Notes under the pieces: model-generated | What the model saw: the letters and a program-made list of their open reading frames with translations, nothing else | The model's database searches: none | What the model was told of the DNA's origin: nothing | Position numbers and translations under genes: made by a program | Assembly (NCBI GenBank): GCA_013204585.1 | Contig: JABMNL010000040.1 | Coordinates: 1 to 64,000 of the forward strand | Origin: SAR202 cluster bacterium | GTDB lineage: Bacteria; Chloroflexota; Dehalococcoidia; Lucifugimonadales; UBA3495 | Direction of reading: 5' to 3' | DNA: 64,000 nucleotides | Part shown: positions 34,548-42,736 of the stretch, piece after piece | How positions within the stretch are numbered: the first letter of the stretch is position 1 | How the letters are laid out: each line of letters starts with the position of its first letter

Positions 34548-35420
34548 ATGGCTACTGTAGGTTCCGGAAAATACACTTACGAATTAATCGAAAACTGGGG
34601 CAAACTGCCTGCCGGAGACACCTTTGGTATGGTCAGCGCCATCGCCACCGACTCGCAAGACCGGGTCTTCGCTTTCCAGCGCAAGAACCCGCCCATGCTC
34701 ATCTTCGACCGGGACGGCAACCTAACCGACTCGTGGGGCAATGGTTCCTTTGAATTTGCCCACGGCATCCACATCGCCGACGATGTAGTCTACGTCACCG
34801 ACCGAAACACCTCGGTCTGCATCATGTACACCCTGGACGGCAAGCCCATTCAGATGTTGGGCCGTCACGGCGTCCACTCGGACACTGGCTGTGAAAACCC
34901 CGGCGATCTCGTGCCAAGAGCTGCTGGCCCGTTCAACTACCCAGCAGAACTAGTGCCTTCGCCGTCCGGCGACCTCTACGTGGCCGACGGGTATCGCAAT
35001 TCGCGGGTGCACAGATTCTCCAACGACGGCCAACTCAAGAAGTCATGGGGCGTCCCCGGCAAGGAAAAGCCCAACGAGTTCCACTTGCCCCACAGTCTTT
35101 TGGTTGACGGCGACAACGTGGTGGTCTGCGACCGGGAGAACGACCGCATCCAGGTCTTCGGCTTAGACGGCGAGTTCAAAGAGATTTGGAACGACATCCA
35201 ACGCCCCATGGACATCTCTATGGACACCGATGGCAACTACATGGTCAGTGAGGGTCAACGAGACAACTCGGCCCGCATCAGCATCTTGGACAAGAAGGGC
35301 GGCGTGCTCTCCCGGTTCGACTGCCGCGGCTCCGGCCACGGCAGCTGGATTGACTCACGGGGCGACATCTATCTGGGCGGAGTTCCCGAGGCCATCGATA
35401 AGTACGTTCGCCAAAGTTAA
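34548..35420 (+). CDS. NHL-type beta-propeller protein
   Basis: 290 residues with repeated NHL-like blades, for example GDLYVADGYRNSRVHRFSNDGQLKKSWG, VVVCDRENDRIQVFGLDGEFKEIW and GDIYLGGVPEAIDKYV. Six blades of about 45 residues fit the length. The pattern resembles the lyase half of peptidyl-glycine alpha-amidating monooxygenase and related propellers, but those also share only the scaffold. No signal peptide is seen. It follows the 2-hydroxyacid oxidase gene by 52 bp with a purine-rich ribosome-binding site (TAGGAGAACA) and precedes a strong terminator. Confidence 0.82.
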   Translation: MATVGSGKYTYELIENWGKLPAGDTFGMVSAIATDSQDRVFAFQRKNPPMLIFDRDGNLTDSWGNGSFEFAHGIHIADDVVYVTDRNTSVCIMYTLDGKPIQMLGRHGVHSDTGCENPGDLVPRAAGPFNYPAELVPSPSGDLYVADGYRNSRVHRFSNDGQLKKSWGVPGKEKPNEFHLPHSLLVDGDNVVVCDRENDRIQVFGLDGEFKEIWNDIQRPMDISMDTDGNYMVSEGQRDNSARISILDKKGGVLSRFDCRGSGHGSWIDSRGDIYLGGVPEAIDKYVRQS

Positions 35421-35440
35421 TCACCTCCGCGCAGGAAACC

Positions 35441-35479
35441 AAAAACTAACCACTGGGGGTTCCCCAGTGGTTAGTTTTT
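35441..35479 (+). terminator. Rho-independent terminator, 18-bp stem
   Basis: Arms AAAAACTAACCACTGGGG and CCCCAGTGGTTAGTTTTT pair perfectly around a 3-base loop and end in five T. It closes the hydroxyacid oxidase and propeller unit. Confidence 0.9.
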
Positions 35480-35493
35480 AATAAACGAAATTA

Positions 35494-35906
35494 ATGTCAG
35501 AGCAGAACAAGGCGGTCTTCAAACAATTCGTCGCAGGGATGAACGCCCACGACCTATCGGTGATTGACCAAGTTATTGATCCGAGTTTCGTCAATCATGA
35601 CCCAATGCCAGGCCAAGACGCTGGCATTCAAGGGCTCAAGGATATGATGGGAATGTTCTACACCGCGTTCCCTGACCTAACAGTGACCCTCGAACAGATT
35701 GTTGCCGAAGGAGACTTGGTCGTCGGTCGAGCGATTACCGCGGGCACCCAAACCGGTGACTTCATGGGAATTCCAGGCTCGGGCAAAAAATCTCCCTGCC
35801 CGAAATGCATATGATTCGAATCGAGAACGGGAAGGCGGTAGAATACTGGGGCGTAGTCGATAGCATGCTCATGATGCAACAACTGGGAGTAATGCCCGAA
35901 GATTAG
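35494..35906 (+). pseudogene. SnoaL-like polyketide-cyclase family gene, frameshifted
   Basis: The first frame gives 106 residues: NKAVFKQFVAGMNAHDLSVIDQVIDPSFVNHDP, then GLKDMMGMFYTAFPDLTVTLEQIVAEGDLVVGRAITAGTQTGDFMGIPGSGKK, a typical ester-cyclase/SnoaL NTF2 fold, then stops at 35814. One base back the frame continues as ISLPEMHMIRIENGKAVEYW and VVDSMLMMQQLG to TAG at 35904-35906, which is exactly the missing last strand. The break is at a run of six A (35785-35790); seven would restore the frame. This is a mutation, an assembly error or, less likely, -1 slippage on AAA AAA. I favour a recent one-base deletion or error, since the downstream part is fully conserved. Confidence 0.75.
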
Positions 35907-35951
35907 GGCACACATTCGCACCCAGACGGGGCGGAGTTACAGGAGCGGCAG

Positions 35952-36149
35952 ATGGAATCAATCCAGAATCGGCTGAGGCGCATCAGGGAGACGTTGGCAC
36001 CGGAAGAATGGCGAGACGCTCGCATTTACCGGCACAACGATGAATACAAACTGGACTACACCCTGGTCGCCACCAAAGTCAGTTCCGGCCAAATCCATTT
36101 CTACGACCTGGACTCCGACGAGTTTACACCGCTGAACTTGAATGGTTAG
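35952..36149 (+). CDS. Small hypothetical protein, 65 aa
   Basis: Unrecognised. It has a good ribosome-binding site (AGGAG, eight bases before ATG). The N-terminal third is helical and charged (MESIQNRLRRIRETLAPEEW), followed by strand-like segments (YKLDYTLVATKVSSGQIHFYDL). It ends just before a strong terminator, which supports it as a real gene. Confidence 0.55.
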   Translation: MESIQNRLRRIRETLAPEEWRDARIYRHNDEYKLDYTLVATKVSSGQIHFYDLDSDEFTPLNLNG

Positions 36150-36171
36150 CGGTTCCTAAAAAGCCAAAAAG

Positions 36172-36206
36172 AAAAGCCCCGGCGGATTCGCCGGGGCTTT
36201 TCTTTT
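36172..36206. terminator. Bidirectional Rho-independent terminator
   Basis: Stem AAAAGCCCCGGCG / CGCCGGGGCTTTT around GATT, followed by CTTTTT on the plus strand and preceded by a run of A that serves the minus strand. It lies between the small 65-residue gene (plus) and the MFS gene (minus), so it can end both. Confidence 0.9.
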
Positions 36207-36225
36207 TCAGATTCAGTTGACTGGT

Positions 36226-37722
36226 CTAATCGTCGGCGGCTGCGGGGCTGGCCTGGTCTTGACGACTGGCGCTGGCTTGGTCGAAGGACCGGTGGAAGGC
36301 CGCGATGACGGCCCCAGTAATCATGATTCCAACCACGGCCAACGCTGCGGTCTGGAATCCTTTCATGTAGAAGTGCTGAGCTTCGCTGGCAACCATCAAA
36401 GCGATGCCCGCTGGCAAGACCATCGCCATGATGATGGAAGAGATGGTGGCTCCGGTGGCGTGGCCCAAATCTCGGGTGGTCTCCAGCATCCCCGACGCGA
36501 ACCCGCGGTGTTCCGTGGGCAATGCGCTCATCACCGTGGCGTTGTTCACAGTGTTGAAAATGTTGGTGCCGAAAGATATGGGCAGCAACAGCAATGGCAG
36601 CATCCAGAAGTTGACCTTGGCCGCGAACAATGCCAGCAAGATTAAACCCACTGCGATGGACAGCATGCAGAATGTTCTTAATAACTTTGGGCTGTACTTG
36701 TCATGGATGTTGCCGGCGATGGCCGGTAGCCAGATACCGAAGGACTGGTGGGGTATCAGGATGGCAGTAACGTAGATTGGCGATCTCCCCAATCCGTTTT
36801 CAATCATGATTGGTATCAGAACCATGGTAGCCAACATCGACAGATGGAACGCGACGTTGGATACCAAAGACAGCGAGAAATACTTGTGCCTAAAATGCCG
36901 GAAGTCCACAAACGGCTGGGCGATGCGGCGCTCGACAAAGATGAACGTCACCAACAGGGCCAAGAACAGGGCGTGCATCGGCAAGTGGTAATTCAGAGCA
37001 TCACTGGACCTAAATGTCTCCTCGCCACCGTGAACGTGCATCCCCGACAGAAGGAAGACCACCGCCGTGGCTATCAACAGCCCCGCTCCAACAAAATCGA
37101 TGGATATGGGCGTCTTGGGCAGAGCCTCCACATTGCGGCGGAACACTGGTAGCGTGGCCCAGATAACCAGCAGGCCTATTGGGAGCATGGTGAGGAACAC
37201 CAACCGCCAACTTACCCACTCCAAGAAAATCCCGAATATCGCAATTCCAATCAGAGTTCCCATTCTGGAGCCCGAGATGGGGAAGGCGTAAGCCCGGCCT
37301 CGCTCTTCTTGGGGGAAGGCGAAGGCCAGCATCGCGTTACCGTTGCCGTGAATCAGTCCGGCCCCCAGGCCCTGTACTCCTCTAAATACGACAACCCACA
37401 TCAAGGTCTGCGAGGAGGCAACCAGAACCGCGCCGAGTGTAATGATGATGGTGCCGAAGAAGAAAATCTTGGGGTGGCCAAACTTGTCGCCCATGCGGGC
37501 GCCAAGCAAGACGGTGCTGCCCAAAACCAACAGGTTCAGAATAACAATCCAGGCCGCATCTTCCAGGTCGGTGCCAAAACTGCGCGCCATGCTGGGCAGG
37601 GCTAATGTCACCGGCAAGCTGGATAGCTGCACCAACAACTGGCCGCCCGTAATGGCAGTCAACACCTGACGCCGCTGGGGCGTGTTAACAACCTCTTTGT
37701 AGTTGGCGATTATTCCTGGCAT
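36226..37722 (-). CDS. MFS transporter, 14-helix DHA2-like
   Basis: 498 residues with about 14 hydrophobic helices. VTLALPSMARSFGTDLEDAAWIVILNLLV resembles the DHA2 motif D1 and GARMGDKFGHPKIFFFG motif A. The terminus ends in an acidic Asp-Asp tail. It is a different subfamily from the exporter at 25426 and has no adjacent regulator. The substrate is unknown. A flavin monooxygenase gene is divergent upstream. Confidence 0.85.
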   Translation of the reverse strand: MPGIIANYKEVVNTPQRRQVLTAITGGQLLVQLSSLPVTLALPSMARSFGTDLEDAAWIVILNLLVLGSTVLLGARMGDKFGHPKIFFFGTIIITLGAVLVASSQTLMWVVVFRGVQGLGAGLIHGNGNAMLAFAFPQEERGRAYAFPISGSRMGTLIGIAIFGIFLEWVSWRLVFLTMLPIGLLVIWATLPVFRRNVEALPKTPISIDFVGAGLLIATAVVFLLSGMHVHGGEETFRSSDALNYHLPMHALFLALLVTFIFVERRIAQPFVDFRHFRHKYFSLSLVSNVAFHLSMLATMVLIPIMIENGLGRSPIYVTAILIPHQSFGIWLPAIAGNIHDKYSPKLLRTFCMLSIAVGLILLALFAAKVNFWMLPLLLLPISFGTNIFNTVNNATVMSALPTEHRGFASGMLETTRDLGHATGATISSIIMAMVLPAGIALMVASEAQHFYMKGFQTAALAVVGIMITGAVIAAFHRSFDQASASRQDQASPAAADD

Positions 37723-37999
37723 TTACCCGCTATTCCTGAAATCTATCTGCGCTTGTCTCGAAAAGCGTTTGCGAACTATAGCACAATGTATCTCTGCCAT
37801 TAATAACGTGCTAGCAGGGTTATCGATTAATTATTCCAGATGTGTAGTTTATAGATGCAGCCGCCCCGCGCTTGGATGCGACATGGCGGGAATTAAAAAC
37901 CAAACGGGGCCGAAATTTGACAGCCACTCCGCCCAGATTACAATAGGACGGACTTACCACAGCCCGAATTGCGCTGTGAAGATTGTGGGGAGACAAAAC

Positions 38000-39178
38000 A
38001 TGATTACCAAATTCGGGACGCTCTATGCCGGACACGTTGACCTGGAAGATGTCGGCTTCGACGCCACACCGGTCAACGACCGCTGGATATCCGACGAGAG
38101 ACTGGCCTCAGTATTCACAAAAGCCGAAGCCATCGTGGTCAAGATGGACGAATTGGGCTTCGACACCTTCTGGTCCGCCGAGCACCACTTCCAGCGGGAA
38201 GGCTACGAATGCCTACCCAATCTGCTTCTACTTTATGTTCACCTGGCCCACCTGACCAAGAACTTGAAGTTCGGCTGCGGCTTCAACGTCAACCCAATGT
38301 GGCATCCCCTGCGGCTGGCCGAAGATTACGCCACCGCCGACATTCTCACCGGAGGACGGGTCATCTTCGGCGTTGGTCGTGGTTACCACTCCCGCGAGGT
38401 GGATACCTTTGGCGTGCCCAGCACCATCACCGACAACGACGCCAACCGTGAGATCTTCGAAGAACAGGTCGAAGTCATCATGAAGGCGTTCAACCAGGAG
38501 TCTTTCTCCCACCACGGCAAGCATTACCAGCTTCCGCCGGAAGTCCCCTACCGGGGCTACACCCTGAAAGAGCTTACCCTGGTGCCCCGCCCGCGCACGC
38601 TGCCGGTCGAGACCTACCAGCCGTTAGTTAGCTCCAGCCAGCGGGCCATGGACTTCATGGCCAAACACGGAATCAAGGGCATCATTGGCGGCGGCGCGGC
38701 CACCGGCGGCGCATCGGACGATGTCGTCAAGCGGTGGCAAGAAACCTTGGCCAAGCACGGACGGGAGACCGAACTGGGTGGAGACCTCATCGTCGGCATC
38801 GCGACCTACATTGACGACACCGAAGAGAAAGCCATCAATAAGGCCCGGCGGTACTTCGAGGAAAACATGAAGATGTTTGCCCCTCTTGGGTTCGTTAGAG
38901 GATTGTCCGACCAGCAAATAACTTCTCTGGGTCGGGGTTCCGAAGCCCATTCGGCAGGCCTACCCACCATGGAAGACGCCGTTAAATCGGGTGCCTGGCT
39001 AGTTGGCCCTCCCGAACGGGTTACCGAAAGGCTAATGGAACTTCAAGACCGGTATCCCGGTCTCCAAGAAGTGAACGTAGGCGCGTCTGCAATGAGCACC
39101 GAGCAATCGGTAATTCTTGAACAACTCGACCTGTTCGGCAAAGAGGTCATGCCCGCATTTAAGAAACAGAGTAAGTAG
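38000..39178 (+). CDS. LLM-class flavin-dependent oxidoreductase
   Basis: 392 residues of the luciferase-like monooxygenase family. The open frame begins at 37703, but the ATG at 38000 has GGGGAG eight bases upstream and starts the first barrel strand (MITKFGTLYAGH). Conserved blocks: AIVVKMDELGFDTFWSAEHHF, FGCGFNVNPMWHPLRLAEDYATADILTGGRVIFGVGRGYHSREVDTFGVP, and SSQRAMDFMAKHGIKGIIGGGAA. The upstream extra 99 codons have no matching family sequence. FMN or F420 cofactor and unknown substrate. Confidence 0.87.
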   Translation: MITKFGTLYAGHVDLEDVGFDATPVNDRWISDERLASVFTKAEAIVVKMDELGFDTFWSAEHHFQREGYECLPNLLLLYVHLAHLTKNLKFGCGFNVNPMWHPLRLAEDYATADILTGGRVIFGVGRGYHSREVDTFGVPSTITDNDANREIFEEQVEVIMKAFNQESFSHHGKHYQLPPEVPYRGYTLKELTLVPRPRTLPVETYQPLVSSSQRAMDFMAKHGIKGIIGGGAATGGASDDVVKRWQETLAKHGRETELGGDLIVGIATYIDDTEEKAINKARRYFEENMKMFAPLGFVRGLSDQQITSLGRGSEAHSAGLPTMEDAVKSGAWLVGPPERVTERLMELQDRYPGLQEVNVGASAMSTEQSVILEQLDLFGKEVMPAFKKQSK

Positions 39179-39271
39179 CCGCTTTCTGCATGCAATGATG
39201 TATCCTTATCTATGTGTCCTATTAATAGGTCCGATTAACTGCGGCTCATAGGCCTAGGGAGGAACCCCCGG

Positions 39272-40318
39272 ATGGCTACCAGTAAAGTCCGCCTGACCGA
39301 ACTGTCCCACTGCGCCGGTTGAGCCTCAAAGCTTAGCCAAGAGGACCTGGTTCAGGTCCTGAAGCACCTGCCCATGATCAGCCACCCCGACCTTCTGGTG
39401 GGGACTGAACACGGGGACGACGCAGCCGTTTACCGGCTGGATAACAACACGGCCATCATTGTGACGGTAGACTTCTTCACGCCCATCACCGACGACCCCT
39501 ACGAGTTCGGCGCAATCTCCGCAGCCAACTCGCTAAGCGACGTCTACGCCATGGGCGGAAAACCCCTGGTAGCCCTGAACGTGGTTGGGTTCCCGGCGCA
39601 TCTGGCGGTGGAGATGCTCGGCACAGTCCTAAAGGGCGGCTACGACAAGGCAACCGAAGCTGGCTGCTTGATAGTCGGCGGTCATACCGTGGACGACGCC
39701 GAGCCAAAGTACGGGCTTTCCGTGGTGGGACTGATTGAGCCCGGCAAAGAAGTATCCAATTCCAATGCCCAGCCCGGCGACATTCTAGTGCTCACCAAAC
39801 CCATCGGGACTGGGATAATTACCACTGGCTGCAAACAAGGCATCACGCCTGACGCGGTCTTGAAACAGGCAGTGAAAACCATGTCGGAACTGAACAGAGG
39901 CGCTTCCGAGGCCATGATGAAGGTCGGGGTAAACTCCTGCACCGACATCACCGGCTTTGGCTTCATGGGCCACTTGAGAGGCATGGTTCGGGGCAGCAAA
40001 GCCGGGGCCAATGTGCGAGTCTCCGACGTGCCGGTGCTGCCCGGAGTTTGGGACCTGCTGGAAAAGGGAACCGTTCCCGGTGGCACCTTCCGCAACATGT
40101 CTAGCGTGGCCGACGACGTGGATTGGGACGCCAGCCTGACCGAAGAACAAAAGCTATTGATGTGCGACGCCCAGACCTCCGGCGGACTACTAATCTCAGT
40201 GCCCAAGGCGAAGTTGGACCAACTTTTGGCCGAACTTGAAACCTCCGGCGTCCAAACCAGGGCCGTGGTGGGCGAAGTCACAGCAGAGAACCCTGGCCGC
40301 ATCAGCGTGTCGCCCTAG
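39272..40318 (+). CDS. selD: Selenide, water dikinase SelD (selenocysteine-containing)
   Basis: Makes selenophosphate from selenide and ATP. The true start is the ATG at 39272 with AGGGAGGA eight bases before it. Codon 17 is an in-frame TGA (39320-39322) in SHCAG-U-ASKLSQED, exactly where SelD carries its catalytic Cys or Sec. Downstream, GTEHGDDAAVYRLDN (ATP-site region), VTVDFFTPITDDPYEFGAISAANSLSDVYAMGG, and IVGGHTVDDAEPKYGLSV are all SelD signatures. A perfect hairpin (39342-39360) follows the TGA and fits a bacterial SECIS element. A reader that stops at TGA would start at 39374 and lose the catalytic residue. Full length 348 residues counting Sec. Confidence 0.93.
39342..39360 (+). promoter_or_regulatory. 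Bacterial SECIS-like hairpin in selD
   Basis: AGGACCTG-GTT-CAGGTCCT forms a perfect eight-pair stem, starting 19 nt after the TGA codon. The loop contains GU, the feature contacted by SelB in known bacterial elements. Distance and size fit the usual SECIS placement. Confidence 0.75.
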
Positions 40319-40400
40319 CGTCAGGCGGGGTGATAAACTGGGGCACCTGCCTCACTGATTAACACCAGGGCCGTTTTGGCCCATGGAGTGAAGTATCAAA

Positions 40401-41021
40401 ATGAAGCGACCTGACCAAGTAAAGACAGCTCCCGACCAGGGCATGGGCGCCCGCGTCCCGCCCGGCCAGTTCCTCACCACCAAGTTCCCGGTGCTGACCT
40501 ACGGCCCTGAGCCCAAGATTGACATCGACACCTGGGAAATCAAAGTATTTGGATTAGTGGAGCAAGAGATAACACTCAACTGGGAGGAGTTCTCAAACCT
40601 CCCTTGGACCACCAACGTTGCCGACTTCCACTGTGTGACCCAGTGGAGCCAGCTCGACAACACCTGGGAAGGCGTGACTTTCGCCGACCTGGTAGCCCCC
40701 GCTGGCCCGAAGCCCGAAGCAAAGTTCATCATGGCCCACTGCTACGGTGGCTACACCACCAACCTGCCCCTAGAACTGGCCATGGACGAGGGAATTTTGG
40801 CCCACAAGCAAGACGGCGAGCCAATGGGCATGAGCCATGGCTGGCCCCTGCGCCTCATCGTCCCCAGCGTCTATGCCTGGAAGAGCGCCAAGTGGATTAA
40901 CGGCATCGAACTAATAGCCGAGGACTCCCCCGGATTCTGGGAACAGCGCGGCTACCACAACGAAGGCGACCCTTGGAAAGAAGAGCGCTTCTGGCCCGAA
41001 CTCTCCAAGCAAAGTCCTTAA
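40401..41021 (+). CDS. Sulfite-oxidase-fold molybdopterin oxidoreductase
   Basis: 206-residue single-domain protein of the SUOX/YedY (oxidoreductase molybdopterin-binding) family. The likely Mo-coordinating Cys is in ADFHCVTQWSQLDNTWEGV, and CYGGYTTNLPLELAMDEG and GWPLRLIVPSVYAWKSAKWINGIEL complete the family blocks. There is no signal peptide and no C-terminal dimerisation domain, so it is a soluble cytoplasmic or moonlighting version. The substrate is unknown. MoaA and MoaC for the cofactor are at 22-24 kb. A strong terminator follows. Confidence 0.88.
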   Translation: MKRPDQVKTAPDQGMGARVPPGQFLTTKFPVLTYGPEPKIDIDTWEIKVFGLVEQEITLNWEEFSNLPWTTNVADFHCVTQWSQLDNTWEGVTFADLVAPAGPKPEAKFIMAHCYGGYTTNLPLELAMDEGILAHKQDGEPMGMSHGWPLRLIVPSVYAWKSAKWINGIELIAEDSPGFWEQRGYHNEGDPWKEERFWPELSKQSP

Positions 41022-41036
41022 TTCAGATAAGAACAT

Positions 41037-41070
41037 AAAAAAGGGGCGGCCAATTGGCCGCCCCTTTTTT
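41037..41070. terminator. Bidirectional Rho-independent terminator
   Basis: AAAAAAGGGGCGGCC / GGCCGCCCCTTTTTT around AATT, palindromic so it works on both strands. It separates the convergent sulfite-oxidase-fold gene (plus) and zinc-ribbon gene (minus). Confidence 0.92.
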
Positions 41071-41090
41071 TATTGTTGCTAATTCAAATT

Positions 41091-41297
41091 CTAGGCAGCT
41101 TGGCGGACCTTTCTGCGCGTCTTCTTGGCCCTTTTGGGAGCCTCAATCACGAAGGTCTCTTTGAACGGTTTCTGCACGGTCTCCGCAACCACGTCACGCA
41201 TATATCCGCATTGGATACAGCTCACGTATTGCCCGTGAACATCTTCTCCGGCATATAAGTCGCCGTGGCATTTTGGGCATTCCTTGAAGTACATCAT
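41091..41297 (-). CDS. Small zinc-ribbon protein, 68 aa
   Basis: CPKCHGDLYAGEDVHGQYVSC and CIQCGYMRD give two CXXC pairs about 17 residues apart, a classic treble or ribbon zinc knuckle. The C-terminal third is highly basic (PKRAKKTRRKVRQ), suggesting nucleic-acid contact. It may start at either of two adjacent methionines. The family is unassigned. Confidence 0.7.
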   Translation of the reverse strand: MMYFKECPKCHGDLYAGEDVHGQYVSCIQCGYMRDVVAETVQKPFKETFVIEAPKRAKKTRRKVRQAA

Positions 41298-41379
41298 CCT
41301 TAAATCACCTCTACCCGGCTGGTTCGTGTCTATTATCCGGGTAGCCTAATCTCGTATTATACTGTGTGTTGCATACACC

Positions 41380-41408
41380 TTGGCACGACTTGCATCAGAC
41401 TTTATCAT
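41380..41408 (+). promoter_or_regulatory. Candidate promoter of the hspR-grpE-dnaK operon
   Basis: TTGGCA at 41380-41385, 17-bp spacer, TATCAT at 41403-41408. It ends 66 bp before the chosen hspR ATG. No clear HAIR operator (CTTGAGT-N7-ACTCAAG) was found by eye, so the mode of HspR control here is open. Confidence 0.5.
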
Positions 41409-41474
41409 ATGGTTAATAGCCGGTCAACACCGTTACCGCACAAATTATTGGACAGTAATGGTTCGGAGATTTTG

Positions 41475-41981
41475 ATGTACGAAGAGCCACGGTCCAAGAC
41501 GGAGAACAGGACGATGGAGCAAGGACAAATGCATCCTACCCGTCCGGAAGACACCGATATTGCGCCTGTCGGGTCCGATGCACCCGATTCAACCGGGTCA
41601 GACCCAACGGCAGGCAATGAAGACGTCATGGCGCTTGAGGGCGTCTACATCATCAGTGTGGCCGCCCGCATTCTGGACATCCACCCCCAGACTCTGCGAA
41701 AGTACGAAAGATTGGGGCTGATAAACCCTGGGCGTACCATCGGCATGCTCCGGCTCTACTCCGCCGAAGATATCAAGAAGGTCAGGCTGATACGCTACCT
41801 GTCCGACGAGTTAGGCCTAAACCTGGCCGGTGTTGAATTTGCGCTGGCCGCCTTCGACAACTTGTCGACCATTAAACAGCGGATAAGCGCCCGACTAGAA
41901 GACATCCCAGCGGCGCAGAAAGTGGTCCAAGAAGAAATGGACCTTTTGTTTGAAAGTCTTAACCTCCCCATTGACCGATAA
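41475..41981 (+). CDS. hspR: HspR-type MerR heat-shock regulator
   Basis: 168 residues from the ATG at 41475, with GGAG six bases upstream. Other in-frame starts (41364, 41514) are possible. A disordered, acidic N-terminus of about 55 residues precedes the MerR DNA-binding domain: YIISVAARILDIHPQTLRKYERLGLINPGRTIGMLRLYSAEDIKKVRLIRYLSDELGLNLAGVEFAL, which matches HspR closely. A coiled C-terminal helix follows. It should repress the chaperone operon and be released on heat stress; grpE and dnaK follow directly. Confidence 0.85.
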   Translation: MYEEPRSKTENRTMEQGQMHPTRPEDTDIAPVGSDAPDSTGSDPTAGNEDVMALEGVYIISVAARILDIHPQTLRKYERLGLINPGRTIGMLRLYSAEDIKKVRLIRYLSDELGLNLAGVEFALAAFDNLSTIKQRISARLEDIPAAQKVVQEEMDLLFESLNLPIDR

Positions 41982-42045
41982 TACGTTAGACCGTTAGCAC
42001 CGGATCTTAGATATCCAAATCAATCTCAGTTAGGGGAACGCCTTA

Positions 42046-42657
42046 ATGGCAACAGGACCACAAGAAAACAGCGGCCAGCCAGAAGAATCCGGACTCGAAC
42101 AAGAGCTGGATGCAATTCTGGCCCAAGCAGAAGTTGACCTAGATACTCTTACCATCGAAGATCAGGTCAGATTATTGAAGGCTCGGCTGGAGCAGGCCCA
42201 AAAGGAAACTGCGGAAAACCTGGACACCGCCCAGCGAGCCCAGGCAGAGATGGCTAACTTCCGCCGCCGTACCGACGAAGACCGCATCGCCAACAGCAAG
42301 TACGCCAACAGTCGGCTCATCGCCAAGGTCCTGCCGGTGTTGGAAGAGTTGGAATTGGCCATCGGCCACAGTGAAAACCAAACTGAAGGCCAGACGGGCA
42401 TCAGCGAATCGCTGCTCGAAGGATTCAAGTTGATTCAGCGAAAACTGACCGGCGTGCTAGAATCCGAGGGCGTATCAGCCATCCAATGCATAGGGCTAAT
42501 GTTTAACCCTTTAGAGCACGAAGCGCTGGGCACCGAAGAGTCTACGGAAGTAGAACCGGGATATATCACTAAGATACTGCGGCCTGGTTTTCGGCTGCAC
42601 GACCGGGTAATTAGCCCGGCGCAAGTTATGGTGGCCCGTGCGCCGCAAAATTCATAG
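42046..42657 (+). CDS. grpE: Nucleotide exchange factor GrpE
   Basis: 203 residues. A long N-terminal helix (EDQVRLLKARLEQAQKETAENLDTAQRAQAEMANFRRRTDEDR) then KVLPVLEELELAIGH, and a C-terminal beta domain with FNPLEHEALGTEESTEVEPGYITKILRPGFRLHDRVISPAQVMVA, the GrpE signature. It releases ADP from DnaK. It sits between hspR and dnaK. Confidence 0.95.
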   Translation: MATGPQENSGQPEESGLEQELDAILAQAEVDLDTLTIEDQVRLLKARLEQAQKETAENLDTAQRAQAEMANFRRRTDEDRIANSKYANSRLIAKVLPVLEELELAIGHSENQTEGQTGISESLLEGFKLIQRKLTGVLESEGVSAIQCIGLMFNPLEHEALGTEESTEVEPGYITKILRPGFRLHDRVISPAQVMVARAPQNS

Positions 42658-42736
42658 GCCAAACGCCAATTAATTAGATAACAAAACCCACCACACCTTC
42701 GTACCGATTCGGGTGCGAATTATTAGGAGAGACCAA

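Noticed and set aside
41298-41474. HAIR operator (CTTGAGT-N7-ACTCAAG) for HspR
   Set aside because: Looked for by eye on both strands around the hspR promoter and not found.
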